DNA of 64,000 nucleotides from Sporosarcina sp. ACRSL (GCF_022346605.1 NZ_JAKRNT010000002.1:62001-126000), one strand, 5' to 3'. Shown: positions 43,116-51,746, numbered from the stretch's first letter. Notes: generated from the letters alone by a model not told the origin. Translations and numbers: made by a program.

Positions 43116-43137
43116 TAGGTTAGCGGTCACAAGCAAC

Positions 43138-43183
43138 ATACCTAACATAATCCTTTTCACAAGGGAATTGTTAGGTATTTTTT
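43138..43183 (+). terminator. terminator of tagO
   Basis: ATACCTAACA and TGTTAGGTAT arms, with an inner CCTT/AAGG pairing, followed by TTTTTTT. Confidence 0.85.
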
Positions 43184-43217
43184 TCTTTAATGGAGGCTGA
43201 CTTATAGTTTCTGAATT

Positions 43218-43703
43218 CTATATGTCCTTATTACAAGACTGCTCATGTTGAAGTAACCATTCTTTTCTCCATAGACCACCTGCATAACCCGTTAATTTCC
43301 CATTTGAACCGATTATTCTGTGACAGGGAATTACAATGCTCAACTTGTTTTTCCCATTCGCACTCCCTACAGCTCTGATTGCCTTTTTGTTTTCGATGGA
43401 AACAGCGATATCCTTATAAGATGCCGTTTCAGCGTAAGGGATTTCTCTCAAAGCTTCCCATACACTTTTTTGAAAATCAGTTCCTTCAAACTGAAAAGGA
43501 AATGTAAATTCATAACGTTCACCTTTAAAATATTCGTCAAATTGTTTATAGCATTCCGCTAGAACCGCGGGAGTTTCAACGGTTAATACATTCACCTTTT
43601 CGCGCCTTTCAGTGAACATAATAGAGTTAACGGCATCATGATTACCTATTATTTCTATCAAGCCTATCGGTGATTCATAATCTAATTTAGATTTTTTTGT
43701 CAT
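43218..43703 (-). CDS. ogt: methylated-DNA--protein-cysteine methyltransferase
   Basis: A 161-residue suicide repair enzyme. The acceptor cysteine is in IVIPCHRIIG near residues 122-131, with the helix-turn-helix-like stretch AVGSANGKNKLS before it. It transfers methyl groups from O6-methylguanine to itself. GGAGG supports the ATG at 43703. It overlaps alkA by 17 bp as the third gene of the adaptive-response operon. Confidence 0.92.
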   Translation of the reverse strand: MTKKSKLDYESPIGLIEIIGNHDAVNSIMFTERREKVNVLTVETPAVLAECYKQFDEYFKGERYEFTFPFQFEGTDFQKSVWEALREIPYAETASYKDIAVSIENKKAIRAVGSANGKNKLSIVIPCHRIIGSNGKLTGYAGGLWRKEWLLQHEQSCNKDI

Positions 43704-44604
43704 ATAAGGACCTCCAAAGATAAAAAGTAGCATATGCCTCCCAACCTTCCCAAATAACGGCATATTCTTTGATTTCTTCAACGGTCGGCTTCATATCTAA
43801 TCCCAATAGATTCTTAATAGCGTTATGAAGACCGACATCCGCTATTGGTAAAGAAGAAGTATTGTGTAAGCATTTCATCATAACGTAATCGGCAGTCCAC
43901 GCTCCAACACCTTTTATCATCATTAATGTTTTTTTAACTTGCTCATAATCCTGCTTTTGCAGTAAGACTTCCTTTGTCAATTCGCCATTTAACATAGTTT
44001 TAGCTATGCCAATAATATATTCTGCCTTCCTTGAAGTAAATTGATGTTTTCTTAAATCATCGATACTTATTAAAGCTATTTTTTCAATTGATGGGAATAT
44101 CCAAAACGTTTCACCCTCAAAACAAAGGCTTTCACCATATTGTTCCACGAAACGTTTCTTTAATGTGTATGCAAATGTTAAATTAATTTGCTGTCCAATG
44201 ACCGCCCATACTAGTGCTTCAAATAAATCTGGCATACAGATAATCCTCAAGCCATTATAGCTATGAACTAGTTTCTTTAAAACTTTATCATGTAAAGCCA
44301 TTTGATAAAATCCTGTTAAGTCCCTTTCCAAATCGAACCATTCCCATATGTACTCTGCCACTTTTTCTCGCAAATGAATCGATGGAGTACTTATAGGAAA
44401 TTCAACCTTTAACGTGTTTTCAGTATGTTCTATCTTGAATAAGATTAAGGATTCTTTCACTTTTAGTAGTTTATATATAGATCCGGATTTAATTTTATGA
44501 AGGATTTCCCTGTCGGATCTACTTAAAAAAATTAAACACTCTTCAAAGTTAAAGTCCTCGGGAGGATAAATCTCCAAATGCGATTCATAATCCGTCCAAT
44601 TCAT
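43687..44604 (-). CDS. alkA: DNA-3-methyladenine glycosylase (AlkA type)
   Basis: A 305-residue glycosylase. The helix-hairpin-helix MIKGVGAWTADYVMMKCL near 220-237 and the catalytic aspartate in PIADVGLHNAI near 246-256 are clear. It removes alkylated purines to start base-excision repair. AAAGGA eight bases upstream supports the ATG at 44604 over the GTG at 44628. It overlaps adaA by 20 bp. Confidence 0.9.
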   Translation of the reverse strand: MNWTDYESHLEIYPPEDFNFEECLIFLSRSDREILHKIKSGSIYKLLKVKESLILFKIEHTENTLKVEFPISTPSIHLREKVAEYIWEWFDLERDLTGFYQMALHDKVLKKLVHSYNGLRIICMPDLFEALVWAVIGQQINLTFAYTLKKRFVEQYGESLCFEGETFWIFPSIEKIALISIDDLRKHQFTSRKAEYIIGIAKTMLNGELTKEVLLQKQDYEQVKKTLMMIKGVGAWTADYVMMKCLHNTSSLPIADVGLHNAIKNLLGLDMKPTVEEIKEYAVIWEGWEAYATFYLWRSLYDKKI

Positions 44605-45163
44605 GAAGAAATTCCTTTCGGTATTCACTAGGTGAACAGTTTTTTAAGTTCCGGAATGCTTTGTAAAAATTAGAAGGACTCCGGAAACCCACCTCATAGC
44701 AGATCTCAAGGTTCGTCAGAGTCGAGCTTTTTAGAAGATGAGCTGCTTTATCAATTCGTATTTTTTCTAAATAATCCCGCGGAGTCTCCTTGGTTTCTTG
44801 TTTAAATAACCTTTCCAAATAAAAAGGACTTAAACCAACTTGATCCGCTATATCTTTTAATACCACATTCTTTTTATGGTGATTGACTAGAAATTTAATG
44901 ATATTCCTAACCATTTCAATATGCGGCGACTGATCTGCCTCTGGTTGGCACCTTTTGCATGCTCGATATCCGGCTTTTTCAACTTCTTTCATGTCATGGT
45001 AAAACTCCACATTCATTTTTTTAGGCTTCCTTGATCTGCAGGAAGGCCGGCAATATATTTTAGTTGTTTTTACTGCCGTAAAAAAAAGGCCATCATATTT
45101 ACGATCACAAGCGATGATTTTTTCCCACATCTCTTCAAATGAAAGATTGATATTTCCCATCAC
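44585..45163 (-). CDS. adaA: AdaA-type methylphosphotriester-DNA methyltransferase and activator
   Basis: A 192-residue protein. The N-terminal Ada zinc domain has IYCRPSCRSR near residues 37-46 and CKRCQ near 69-73, whose four cysteines bind zinc and accept the methyl. The C-terminal AraC helix-turn-helix pair (about 95-185) binds DNA. Methylation should turn on its own operon. The GTG at 45163 or ATG at 45160 follows AAGGA. The upstream gap 45164-45398 is AT-rich with no other gene. Confidence 0.92.
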   Translation of the reverse strand: MMGNINLSFEEMWEKIIACDRKYDGLFFTAVKTTKIYCRPSCRSRKPKKMNVEFYHDMKEVEKAGYRACKRCQPEADQSPHIEMVRNIIKFLVNHHKKNVVLKDIADQVGLSPFYLERLFKQETKETPRDYLEKIRIDKAAHLLKSSTLTNLEICYEVGFRSPSNFYKAFRNLKNCSPSEYRKEFLHELDGL

Positions 45164-45398
45164 GGTTCACTATCCTTTCAACGCTAAGATCTTAGCTCCC
45201 TACATGTATTGAACCCATTTTAACAAGTAATCGCCTTCCTTTTCGTCCTCAATCTTGCTCTTATGGTCTGTCTTTACAAAATTTTATCCCCTTCAGATAG
45301 GTTTTTATAAAACTAACGGTTTCAGGAAAATTAGTGATACCAGTTCCTTCAAAACTTATCCTTACTCAAATCCTCATGCATGGAAAATATCCCTTTAC

Positions 45399-46199
45399 TC
45401 ATACATCCAACCAAAAGAAAAAGATCATGACGTAAGCAAACTTTTCATCGGATGAAATATGGGCCCCGAAACTGACATGCTCATGATGGGCCGTGCTTTG
45501 GAAGGCAGGAAGCGTCGCGTAAGGAAACAAGCCGTAGCGATACGAAGCTGTCCGATTTCCATCCTCATCTGTCACATCGATATCCCCCGCCATGTTGTTC
45601 GCTTCTAGCTGCCGCCAGACCGTGCCATCCGCATGATAAAGAGTGCCCCGGTTTTTCATTGCCGATTTGGATAAGTGTTGTATGTATTGTCCTAATACCG
45701 TGCCATCGGGTTTCTTCAACGTTAACAAAAATTGCTTCACATTGTTTTTGATTCGGATAGTTGCTATGGGTAGCCCGTCCATTGACGCTATGTCGTATTC
45801 AACGGGAAACACCATTCCTTTTTCAAACAACGAGAAAAAGAGGAGGCCATTGCGCAACCGTCCTTTTGTAGGTTGGATCTGAAACAACGGTTGTCCATTA
45901 TGATCGACATGGACAAATTTCGGCAGCAACGAAGGCACTCGTTTTAGATTTAATTCTCCAATAGCTTCCATATCCCAGGCACTTTCGACAACAGGAGGAT
46001 CCGTCAGCTTTTCGTATGCTTTTTTGAAATAAACCCCTGCCCCAAGCGCAAACAATCCGCCAATCCCTACTTCAAACAATACATCGCCATTTACCGAAAA
46101 CCCTTCATACCAAATAAAATAATAAAGAATGCAAAATAAGATCATACCGATGCCGCTAATAAAACCGGCAATCGACGTCTTCCGATAAATTTCTTTCAT
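45399..46199 (-). CDS. membrane protein of unknown function
   Basis: A 266-residue protein. Two N-terminal membrane segments (about 8-29 and 42-58) are followed by a 200-residue beta-rich part with repeating hairpin patterns, for example LFQIQPTKGRL, and then a hydrophobic end. The beta-rich part faintly recalls tubby/LURP-one folds, but I would not assign it. GAGAGGGTGG upstream fixes the ATG at 46199. It follows a 63-residue membrane protein by 24 bp. Confidence 0.65.
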   Translation of the reverse strand: MKEIYRKTSIAGFISGIGMILFCILYYFIWYEGFSVNGDVLFEVGIGGLFALGAGVYFKKAYEKLTDPPVVESAWDMEAIGELNLKRVPSLLPKFVHVDHNGQPLFQIQPTKGRLRNGLLFFSLFEKGMVFPVEYDIASMDGLPIATIRIKNNVKQFLLTLKKPDGTVLGQYIQHLSKSAMKNRGTLYHADGTVWRQLEANNMAGDIDVTDEDGNRTASYRYGLFPYATLPAFQSTAHHEHVSFGAHISSDEKFAYVMIFFFWLDV

Positions 46200-46223
46200 G
46201 CTGCCACCCTCTCTCATGCTGCT

Positions 46224-46415
46224 TTATTTCTTGAATTCGTCTTCCAATTCCTTTTCAATCTCTTCATCAGTCATTGTGACTACTTCTTTTTCTTTCACAT
46301 TAAAATGCTCTGAAATCTGTTTTAATTGATTGCTAATCTTTAAAAGACAATAAACCACATTCACCAAGAGCAATATGATGATGAGTAAAAATATCATGAT
46401 CCACACAATCCACAT
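46224..46415 (-). CDS. small membrane protein, 63 residues
   Basis: It begins with one long hydrophobic helix (MWIVWIMIFLLIIILLLVN), then an amphipathic segment and an acidic tail EEIEKELEDEFKK. GGGGGGTG before the ATG is a strong ribosome binding site, which supports translation. Likely co-transcribed with the membrane protein downstream. Function unknown. Confidence 0.7.
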   Translation of the reverse strand: MWIVWIMIFLLIIILLLVNVVYCLLKISNQLKQISEHFNVKEKEVVTMTDEEIEKELEDEFKK

Positions 46416-46484
46416 ATAAACACCCCCCGTTAATCTCTATATTTATCTACGTTACGAACACCTTTTAGATTCATATTATTCAAT

Positions 46485-46516
46485 AAAAAAAGACCCGGCA
46501 AAAGCCAGATCCTGTC
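46485..46516 (-). terminator. terminator of the stand-alone GyrI-like gene
   Basis: GATCTGGC and GCCGGGTC (minus strand, G-U pairs allowed), followed by TTTTTTT, directly after the stop. Confidence 0.75.
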
Positions 46517-46936
46517 TTATTCGATCGCCACCCAAACTTCCGTCTCGTATCCCTTAGAACCTACAGGATGAATATATCGCTCAAACCCATAGCTATGTCT
46601 AAGTGTCACATCCGGATTGCGCAACAACGCATCAAAAGCAGCCGGAATGGCTTCAACTCCGCCTTCAACCTTTGCGACAATAAATTTACCGCTTGGAATC
46701 AACAATTCCTTCGTATCTGTAAAACCTTCTGCCAACTCCGATTTAATGCCCGCCAAGTAGTGAAAGTTTCCATTACCCATTCCTAACGTGATTCCAAACG
46801 ACTCTTCAGGCGTCGCTCCCTTTTCTTGAATAACCCCGTTCAATTCATCCCAAAGCTTCGGAATCTCCGTTACTGGCCCATTCATTTCATAGCCTTTTAC
46901 CTTGAATTGCTCGACATGTTCAACGCGTGTTTCCAT
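46517..46936 (-). CDS. stand-alone GyrI-like effector-binding protein
   Basis: A 139-residue protein consisting only of a GyrI-like (AraC effector-binding) small-molecule domain. It is closely similar along its whole length to the C-terminal 139 residues of the MerR regulator at 47374-48117 (shared METR, EESFG, GKFIVAKVEGG, FERYIHP). Even the upstream CAAAGGGGAG is conserved. It may bind the same ligand as a buffer or modulator, which is inference. Confidence 0.85.
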   Translation of the reverse strand: METRVEHVEQFKVKGYEMNGPVTEIPKLWDELNGVIQEKGATPEESFGITLGMGNGNFHYLAGIKSELAEGFTDTKELLIPSGKFIVAKVEGGVEAIPAAFDALLRNPDVTLRHSYGFERYIHPVGSKGYETEVWVAIE

Positions 46937-47004
46937 TCCACTACTCCCCTTTGTTTTCGGCTTGGCTCTTAGTAACTTAATTGTTTTTCATTTTCATATT
47001 ACTA

Positions 47005-47364
47005 CTATTTCCCAACTAACACAAAAACATTTTTGTCAGGTGCTTCCATAACAGCTACGTGCCCGCCAAGAGTATTAGGAAACGGCTTGCGGATCCATTG
47101 AACCCCTTGCTTTGACTGTAAAGCCTTGTATGTCTCGTGAACATCATCAACGACTATTTCTATCTCAGCAAAATTCAAATCAGGATTATTTTTCAACACA
47201 AGCTCCGAGTTACCATCAGGAAACTGCATTCCAATAAGTGCCCACTTCTTTTCTTCGTCCTGAAATGTCTCCCAAGTCTTCTGTAACCCTAAGGATTCGT
47301 AAAATGCGACTGACTCCTCAATGTCTTCAGTATAGACTGCAACACATTCAATTCTCTTCCACAT
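47005..47364 (-). CDS. VOC family protein
   Basis: A 119-residue VOC module (VAVYTEDIEESVAFYESLGLQ at the start and VAVMEAPDKNVFVLV at the end). It lies 9 bp after the MerR-GyrI gene, so it probably belongs to its regulated transcript. It may bind or modify the inducing compound, which is inference from context. Confidence 0.82.
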   Translation of the reverse strand: MWKRIECVAVYTEDIEESVAFYESLGLQKTWETFQDEEKKWALIGMQFPDGNSELVLKNNPDLNFAEIEIVVDDVHETYKALQSKQGVQWIRKPFPNTLGGHVAVMEAPDKNVFVLVGK

Positions 47365-47373
47365 TTTGTCCCC

Positions 47374-47793
47374 TCACTCAATCGGCATCCAAATCTCTAT
47401 AACGTCTTCCGTTGCTCCAGCCGGATGGACGTATCGCTCGAAATCGTAGCAATCCCGCAGTTTGATGTCCTCCATTTGAATGATGTAGTCATACGTAGCC
47501 GGGATTCCCGGAATGCCGCCTTCCACTTTCGCAACGATGAACTTACCCGCCGGAATAACGACCTCTTTCGTGTCTGGGAACCCTTCCGTAAACTCTGCTT
47601 TCAGCCCCGCGATATAATGGATGATGTCGTTCTCCATACTCAAGCAGACACCAAATGATTCTTCAACAGCGACATCTTTCTCATTAATCTCTTTGATTAA
47701 CCGATCCCATTCTGCCGGAATTTCAGATACAGGTCCCTTCATTTGGTACCCTCTCACTGTAAACCCTTCGCTTTCGACAATACGTGTTTCCAT
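47374..47793 (-). other. predicted internal translation start giving a stand-alone GyrI-like domain
   Basis: AGGGGAG (47800-47806) lies six bases before the in-frame ATG at 47793. The product would be 139 residues, exactly the length of the paralogue at 46517-46936, and begins with the same METR. Confidence 0.6.
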
Positions 47794-48117
47794 TTCCTTC
47801 TCCCCTTTGCTTAATAATTGATCGATTCCTTCCATCTTCCCTTGCAGTTTGTTGATTTCATCCTCGATTTCCTTTTTCCGATTCCTCAACAACGACTCCA
47901 TCTGTTCATCCCCTTCCCGCAAAATGTCGGAAAGGGACACGCCGAAATTCCTTAATGTCTTGATTCGCACGAGCTGTTGCTGTTCCTTCTGCGAATAAAA
48001 CCGGTATCCCGACTCCGGACTCACATAGGTAGGCTGGACGAGTCCGATCTCCTCATAATGCTTGATTGCTTTCGTCGTCAGCCCGACTAAATAAGCTGTT
48101 CTCCCGATTGATAACAT
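47374..48117 (-). CDS. MerR family regulator with GyrI-like effector domain (BmrR/BltR type)
   Basis: A 247-residue regulator. Residues 1-70 form the MerR winged helix (IGRTAYLVGLTTKAIKHYEEIGL), about 72-105 the coiled coil, and 109-247 a GyrI-like drug-binding domain. Its promoter has a 19-bp spacer. Inside the gene GGGGAG followed by six bases and an in-frame ATG (47793) marks the domain border. Likely controls itself, the VOC gene and the GyrI-like gene downstream. Confidence 0.9.
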   Translation of the reverse strand: MLSIGRTAYLVGLTTKAIKHYEEIGLVQPTYVSPESGYRFYSQKEQQQLVRIKTLRNFGVSLSDILREGDEQMESLLRNRKKEIEDEINKLQGKMEGIDQLLSKGEKEMETRIVESEGFTVRGYQMKGPVSEIPAEWDRLIKEINEKDVAVEESFGVCLSMENDIIHYIAGLKAEFTEGFPDTKEVVIPAGKFIVAKVEGGIPGIPATYDYIIQMEDIKLRDCYDFERYVHPAGATEDVIEIWMPIE

Positions 48118-48138
48118 AGTTCCCCTCCCTTTGATTCC

Positions 48139-48169
48139 ACTATAAACCTGCCTGCAAGGGACAGGTCAA
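48139..48169 (-). promoter_or_regulatory. MerR-type promoter and operator
   Basis: On the minus strand: TTGACC (48164-48169), a 19-base spacer bounded by ACCTG and CAGGT dyad arms, and TATAGT (48139-48144). This is the classical layout for MerR activation, 22 bp before the MerR-GyrI start codon. Confidence 0.75.
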
Positions 48170-48181
48170 CAAGAATCTTTT

Positions 48182-49060
48182 TTATAATTGAACTTGTTTT
48201 CCTTTTGTCAAAAAACCTAATTTGGTCTCCGATAAAATAATCGCAGCAAGTATTAAAACCGCACCAATCCCCATCTTAAGCGTAAGGATTTCGCTCAACA
48301 GAATGACGGAAAAGACCATTCCCCATAACGATTCCGTCGAAAGGATGATTGCTGCTTTCGTTTCTGTAATGAATTTCTGCGAGACGGTTTGCAATAAAAA
48401 CGCAATCGTTGTTGAGAAAACGCCTAAATAGAGTAAAGACGTTAACCCTTCCGGTTGCATGCTGAACGCCGTCTCCCCTTTCAACAACACAACGACGAAG
48501 CCGATGACAGTCGCAGTCACCATTTGTACGATTGTCAGGACAATCGGATCTTCCGTTTTCACGAATTGGGCCGTATAGAAAATATGGAATGCGAAGCCGA
48601 TTGCACAGCAGAACGATAAGAAATCTCCGAGATTGATGCCAGCTGACCATTGGAGAGACAAAACCGCCACGCCGAACATCGCCAGAAAAGCGCCAACGAC
48701 CTCGAACAAATCCAGTTTCCTTCTATAAATTAACAGCCCGATAAACGGTACGATGACCACATTCACCGCCGTCAGAAACGCATTTTTGGATGGCGTCGTA
48801 TATTGAAGGCCGACCGTTTGCAACACGAACGCTATGTATAAGAACACACCGATGATGGCTCCTTTGATCAATGCGCTTTTTGAAATGAGCTTCAATTTTT
48901 TATAAAAGACGGCACATAATAAAACAGCGCCAATTAGAAACCTGCCCGCTAAAATCTGATAAGGTGTGTATGTTTCCAATGCTACAGCACTTCCGACAAA
49001 CCCACTTCCCCATATGATGGCCGTTAACAGCAATCCGATTTCACCCATATATTTCTTCAT
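48182..49060 (-). CDS. DMT superfamily transporter (EamA)
   Basis: A 292-residue protein with ten hydrophobic helices in two EamA halves. IWGSGFVGSAVALETYTPYQILAGRFLIG near the start and LSTESLWGMVFSVILLSEILT near 250 are characteristic. A metabolite or drug exporter of unknown substrate. GGAGG supports the ATG at 49060. It lies just upstream of the MerR-GyrI gene on the same strand. Confidence 0.87.
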   Translation of the reverse strand: MKKYMGEIGLLLTAIIWGSGFVGSAVALETYTPYQILAGRFLIGAVLLCAVFYKKLKLISKSALIKGAIIGVFLYIAFVLQTVGLQYTTPSKNAFLTAVNVVIVPFIGLLIYRRKLDLFEVVGAFLAMFGVAVLSLQWSAGINLGDFLSFCCAIGFAFHIFYTAQFVKTEDPIVLTIVQMVTATVIGFVVVLLKGETAFSMQPEGLTSLLYLGVFSTTIAFLLQTVSQKFITETKAAIILSTESLWGMVFSVILLSEILTLKMGIGAVLILAAIILSETKLGFLTKGKQVQL

Positions 49061-49199
49061 ATGATCCTCCGTTATCCGTATTTTCAATTTCATCCATTAT
49101 AGCGCAATTGCCTTCATTCAAGGCTATATTTTTCGGAAACGTATCGTTTCATTCACATAGGAAAACATAAGAGTAAAACCTGAAAAGGAGGGTTTAGAC

Positions 49200-49949
49200 T
49201 TGAAATGGCTTAGGTTGTTCTTTCTATTCCTCATGACTTCGATGCTCATCCACCCTATGTTGCCAAAAGCGGAAGAACGAAATATTGACCAACAATCCAT
49301 CAAAGACGCGCTGCTAACGACACTTCAACCGTATATTTCGGAAGGAATCATCGCCTATTATGGCTACGATAAATCGTATGGATTGCACGATGCAAAAATA
49401 GTGACGATCCAGCGGGAAGATGAAGGCGGGTTTTCCTTCACAGTGGAAGTTCAAGTAAAGACATTTGAAACGGCTGAAAATCCGCCATACGGCAAGGAGA
49501 CATTGCAGTTCGGAATCAGTGCGAAAGGCGTTAAACTGCTCGATTTTCAGCATGTTGGCGATGACGAGGAAAAAAAGTTGCAACAATTTTATAAGGAAGC
49601 ACTCATCGACATTAAAAAGTCTTTCCACTTAAATTTACTTCCTTATGAACGATACGATTATAACCAGCTGCGCTACAAAGCGGAGAAACAAAATGATTTC
49701 AATTCACTGGCACATATCGCTGAAGAAATTGTCATCAATATTCTTAGCACGGAGATTCAACCGCCTTACAAAAATGTGATTAGTCCCGTTACCTTTGTAA
49801 AAGGCGATGAAGCCTTTATTCTTTTCAAGAAAGCCGACGGGACCAATTTTTATTACAGAGTTCTGAAAGAAAACGGGATTTGGAAAGTGGTTGAGCAGGA
49901 GAGCGAGAAAGGGAAGAAGATGGGGTATGAATTGCTTTGGTATATGTAA
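49200..49949 (+). CDS. secreted DUF3888 protein
   Basis: A 249-residue protein with a signal peptide (LRLFFLFLMTSMLIHPMLPKAEE). It is followed by a DUF3888-like region in which LQPYISEGIIAYYGYDKSYGLHDAKI and ENPPYGKETLQFGIS are typical. The C-terminal half is less conserved. Function unknown for the family. Start TTG at 49200, seven bases after GGAGGG. Confidence 0.8.
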   Translation: MKWLRLFFLFLMTSMLIHPMLPKAEERNIDQQSIKDALLTTLQPYISEGIIAYYGYDKSYGLHDAKIVTIQREDEGGFSFTVEVQVKTFETAENPPYGKETLQFGISAKGVKLLDFQHVGDDEEKKLQQFYKEALIDIKKSFHLNLLPYERYDYNQLRYKAEKQNDFNSLAHIAEEIVINILSTEIQPPYKNVISPVTFVKGDEAFILFKKADGTNFYYRVLKENGIWKVVEQESEKGKKMGYELLWYM

Positions 49950-49973
49950 AGAGGCGGAGAGAACCGCCTCTTT
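49948..49973 (+). terminator. terminator of the DUF3888 gene
   Basis: AAAGAGGCGG and CCGCCTCTTT form a perfect ten-base stem at the stop codon. Confidence 0.88.
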
Positions 49974-49997
49974 ACAATACTTATCCTCAAAAGTTTT

Positions 49998-50025
49998 TTG
50001 ATTTCACTGACGTATAGTTTATAAT
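49998..50025 (+). promoter_or_regulatory. sigma-A promoter of the 72-residue membrane protein
   Basis: TTGATT (49998-50003), a 16-base spacer and TATAAT (50020-50025), 35 bp before the start codon. Confidence 0.6.
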
Positions 50026-50060
50026 AGTGGAAATAGTTGTTGTTCTAGGGGTGAGTTACA

Positions 50061-50279
50061 ATGGATGACCGATTTGATCTAAGCTTTAAAAACAAGGAAG
50101 TTAGAGTATGGATCTATATTATGGTTCCATCTATAACTGCATCAGTGTTACTTATCCTTTTTACAGAAATTGCGAACCCTTATATAAATCTAATTCCAGC
50201 AATTGCTTGGACGCTGTATTACATATGGCGTTTCTTTTTTAGAAGAAAACAAAAGAAGGAAGTTGCTAATACCGCTTAG
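50061..50279 (+). CDS. small membrane protein, 72 residues
   Basis: Two hydrophobic helices (about 16-36 and 41-60) and a basic tail RRKQKKE. GGGGTGAG before the ATG and an upstream promoter support expression. Its stop is only four bases from the end of the convergent lipoprotein gene, with no terminator between. Function unknown. Confidence 0.7.
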   Translation: MDDRFDLSFKNKEVRVWIYIMVPSITASVLLILFTEIANPYINLIPAIAWTLYYIWRFFFRRKQKKEVANTA

Positions 50280-50283
50280 CGCT

Positions 50284-50706
50284 TTACATTTTATACTCTT
50301 GTTTTGTGCCATCAGGATTAACTTGATATTGCCAAAGTCCGCCGTCTTCTCCCCTGTAAATAAGCAGGTACATAATTGCTTCATTCTCAACAAAATTTAT
50401 ATATAGCTGATACTCGACATTTCCTTCTCGGATAGCATCAAACGGAACGATTTGTGTACTCTTTTCATACTCAAAGTTATCTTTAACCTTGTCGTATACC
50501 CATACTTCATTCGCCTCAAAATCGCCTTCTCCAGAGAAATAATCCATGCCGAAGATTTCTTCTACTTCACTTTTTGATAGACCTGCTTCCGCATGTTTAT
50601 CAATAAATTCTTTGTTTAAAGCTGGTTTAGAATCCAACTCTTCATTTCCAACTGAACATCCAACTAACAGAACACTTAAAAAAACCGCTAGTAGTATTCT
50701 TTTCAC
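50284..50706 (-). CDS. lipoprotein of unknown function
   Basis: A 140-residue protein from the GTG at 50706, which follows ATGGAGGG. A hydrophobic stretch ending in lipobox LVGC gives a lipid anchor. The mature part (SKSEVEEIFGMDYFSGEGDFEANEVWVYDK) recalls BamE/SmpA-like small lipoproteins, but I do not assign it. It directly follows the nitronate monooxygenase gene. Confidence 0.7.
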   Translation of the reverse strand: MKRILLAVFLSVLLVGCSVGNEELDSKPALNKEFIDKHAEAGLSKSEVEEIFGMDYFSGEGDFEANEVWVYDKVKDNFEYEKSTQIVPFDAIREGNVEYQLYINFVENEAIMYLLIYRGEDGGLWQYQVNPDGTKQEYKM

Positions 50707-50708
50707 TT

Positions 50709-51725
50709 TCACCCTCCATCTCCAAGAAACTTCTCCACAATCTCCTTCACTGTTCCGCCGACCGTGTCCTGCACGCGTTCTCCCGCCCAAAGCGACATAA
50801 ATTCAGGACGACTTTGCGCAGCGGCTTCACTTCGGATCTTTTTCGTCAAATCGTTTTGGTATGGATAAGGTGCGATCGGGAAACCTTCCATCATTTCGAT
50901 GAATTCATTGCGGATACCTCGTGCCGATTTACCGGAGAATGCTTTCGTTAGCACGGTGTTGTTTTCAGTTGCATCTATGACCGCTTGCTTATACAGAGGA
51001 TGCGCTCCGCTTTCTTCTGTAGCTAATAATGCTGTTCCGATTTGGACGGCTGCTGCTCCGCGGGAGAGTTGATGGCGTAGATGCTCCCCGTTAGCGATTC
51101 CACCAGCCGCAATGACTGGAATCCCAATAGCCTCGACGATGGAAGGCAGTAATTCTTCGAGCGGGACAAGCTGTTCGCCGAGGAACGAACCACGATGTCC
51201 TCCCGCTTCTTTTCCTTGTGCAACGACTGCATCCATTCCTGCTTGTTCGACTAAGACCGCTTCTTCGACTGTCGTCGCGGTGCCGATCAAGTAAACATTA
51301 TGCTCCTTTAATTTCTGGATAACCGTTTCGTCAGGCAAGCCGAATGTGAAGGAGCACACGGCAACTTCCTCTTCAATGATCACGTCAATCTGCCCGTCAA
51401 ATGACGGCTCAGATAACGGTGCCTTCCAAAACGGCATGCCGAGCTTTTTGCCGATCGGCTGCAATGCAAAATAGGCTTGTCGCAACTGCTCTTGTTCCAT
51501 TTCGGTCTGTTCCGGAACGAATAGATTGACGGCAAACGGCTTATCCGTAAGCTTTTTCACTTCACGAATGAAATCACGAGTTGCTTCTGCGGATAAATAG
51601 CCTGCCCCGATGGATCCCAATATCCCTGCATCCGCACTAGCCGCCACAAATTCCGGTGTTGTAACACCCGCCATTGGGGCTTGGATGATTGGGTGCTCAA
51701 TTCCTAGTGCTTTCATAAAAGTCAT
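50709..51725 (-). CDS. nitronate monooxygenase (2-nitropropane dioxygenase family)
   Basis: A 338-residue flavin TIM-barrel enzyme. PIIQAPMAGVTTPEFVAASADAG near 12-34, AQGKEAGGHRGSF near 172-184, PVIAAGGIANGEHL near 207-220 and AVQIGTALLATEES near 230-243 are the FMN-binding and active-site blocks, with the catalytic His in GGHRG. It oxidises alkyl nitronates such as propionate-3-nitronate. GGAG upstream of the ATG at 51725. Confidence 0.9.
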   Translation of the reverse strand: MTFMKALGIEHPIIQAPMAGVTTPEFVAASADAGILGSIGAGYLSAEATRDFIREVKKLTDKPFAVNLFVPEQTEMEQEQLRQAYFALQPIGKKLGMPFWKAPLSEPSFDGQIDVIIEEEVAVCSFTFGLPDETVIQKLKEHNVYLIGTATTVEEAVLVEQAGMDAVVAQGKEAGGHRGSFLGEQLVPLEELLPSIVEAIGIPVIAAGGIANGEHLRHQLSRGAAAVQIGTALLATEESGAHPLYKQAVIDATENNTVLTKAFSGKSARGIRNEFIEMMEGFPIAPYPYQNDLTKKIRSEAAAQSRPEFMSLWAGERVQDTVGGTVKEIVEKFLGDGG

Positions 51726-51746
51726 GATCCCACTCTCCGTTCCTAT

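Noticed and set aside
45164..45398. Possible gene or RNA in the gap above adaA
   Set aside because: Only very short frames and no stable hairpin with a T run are visible.
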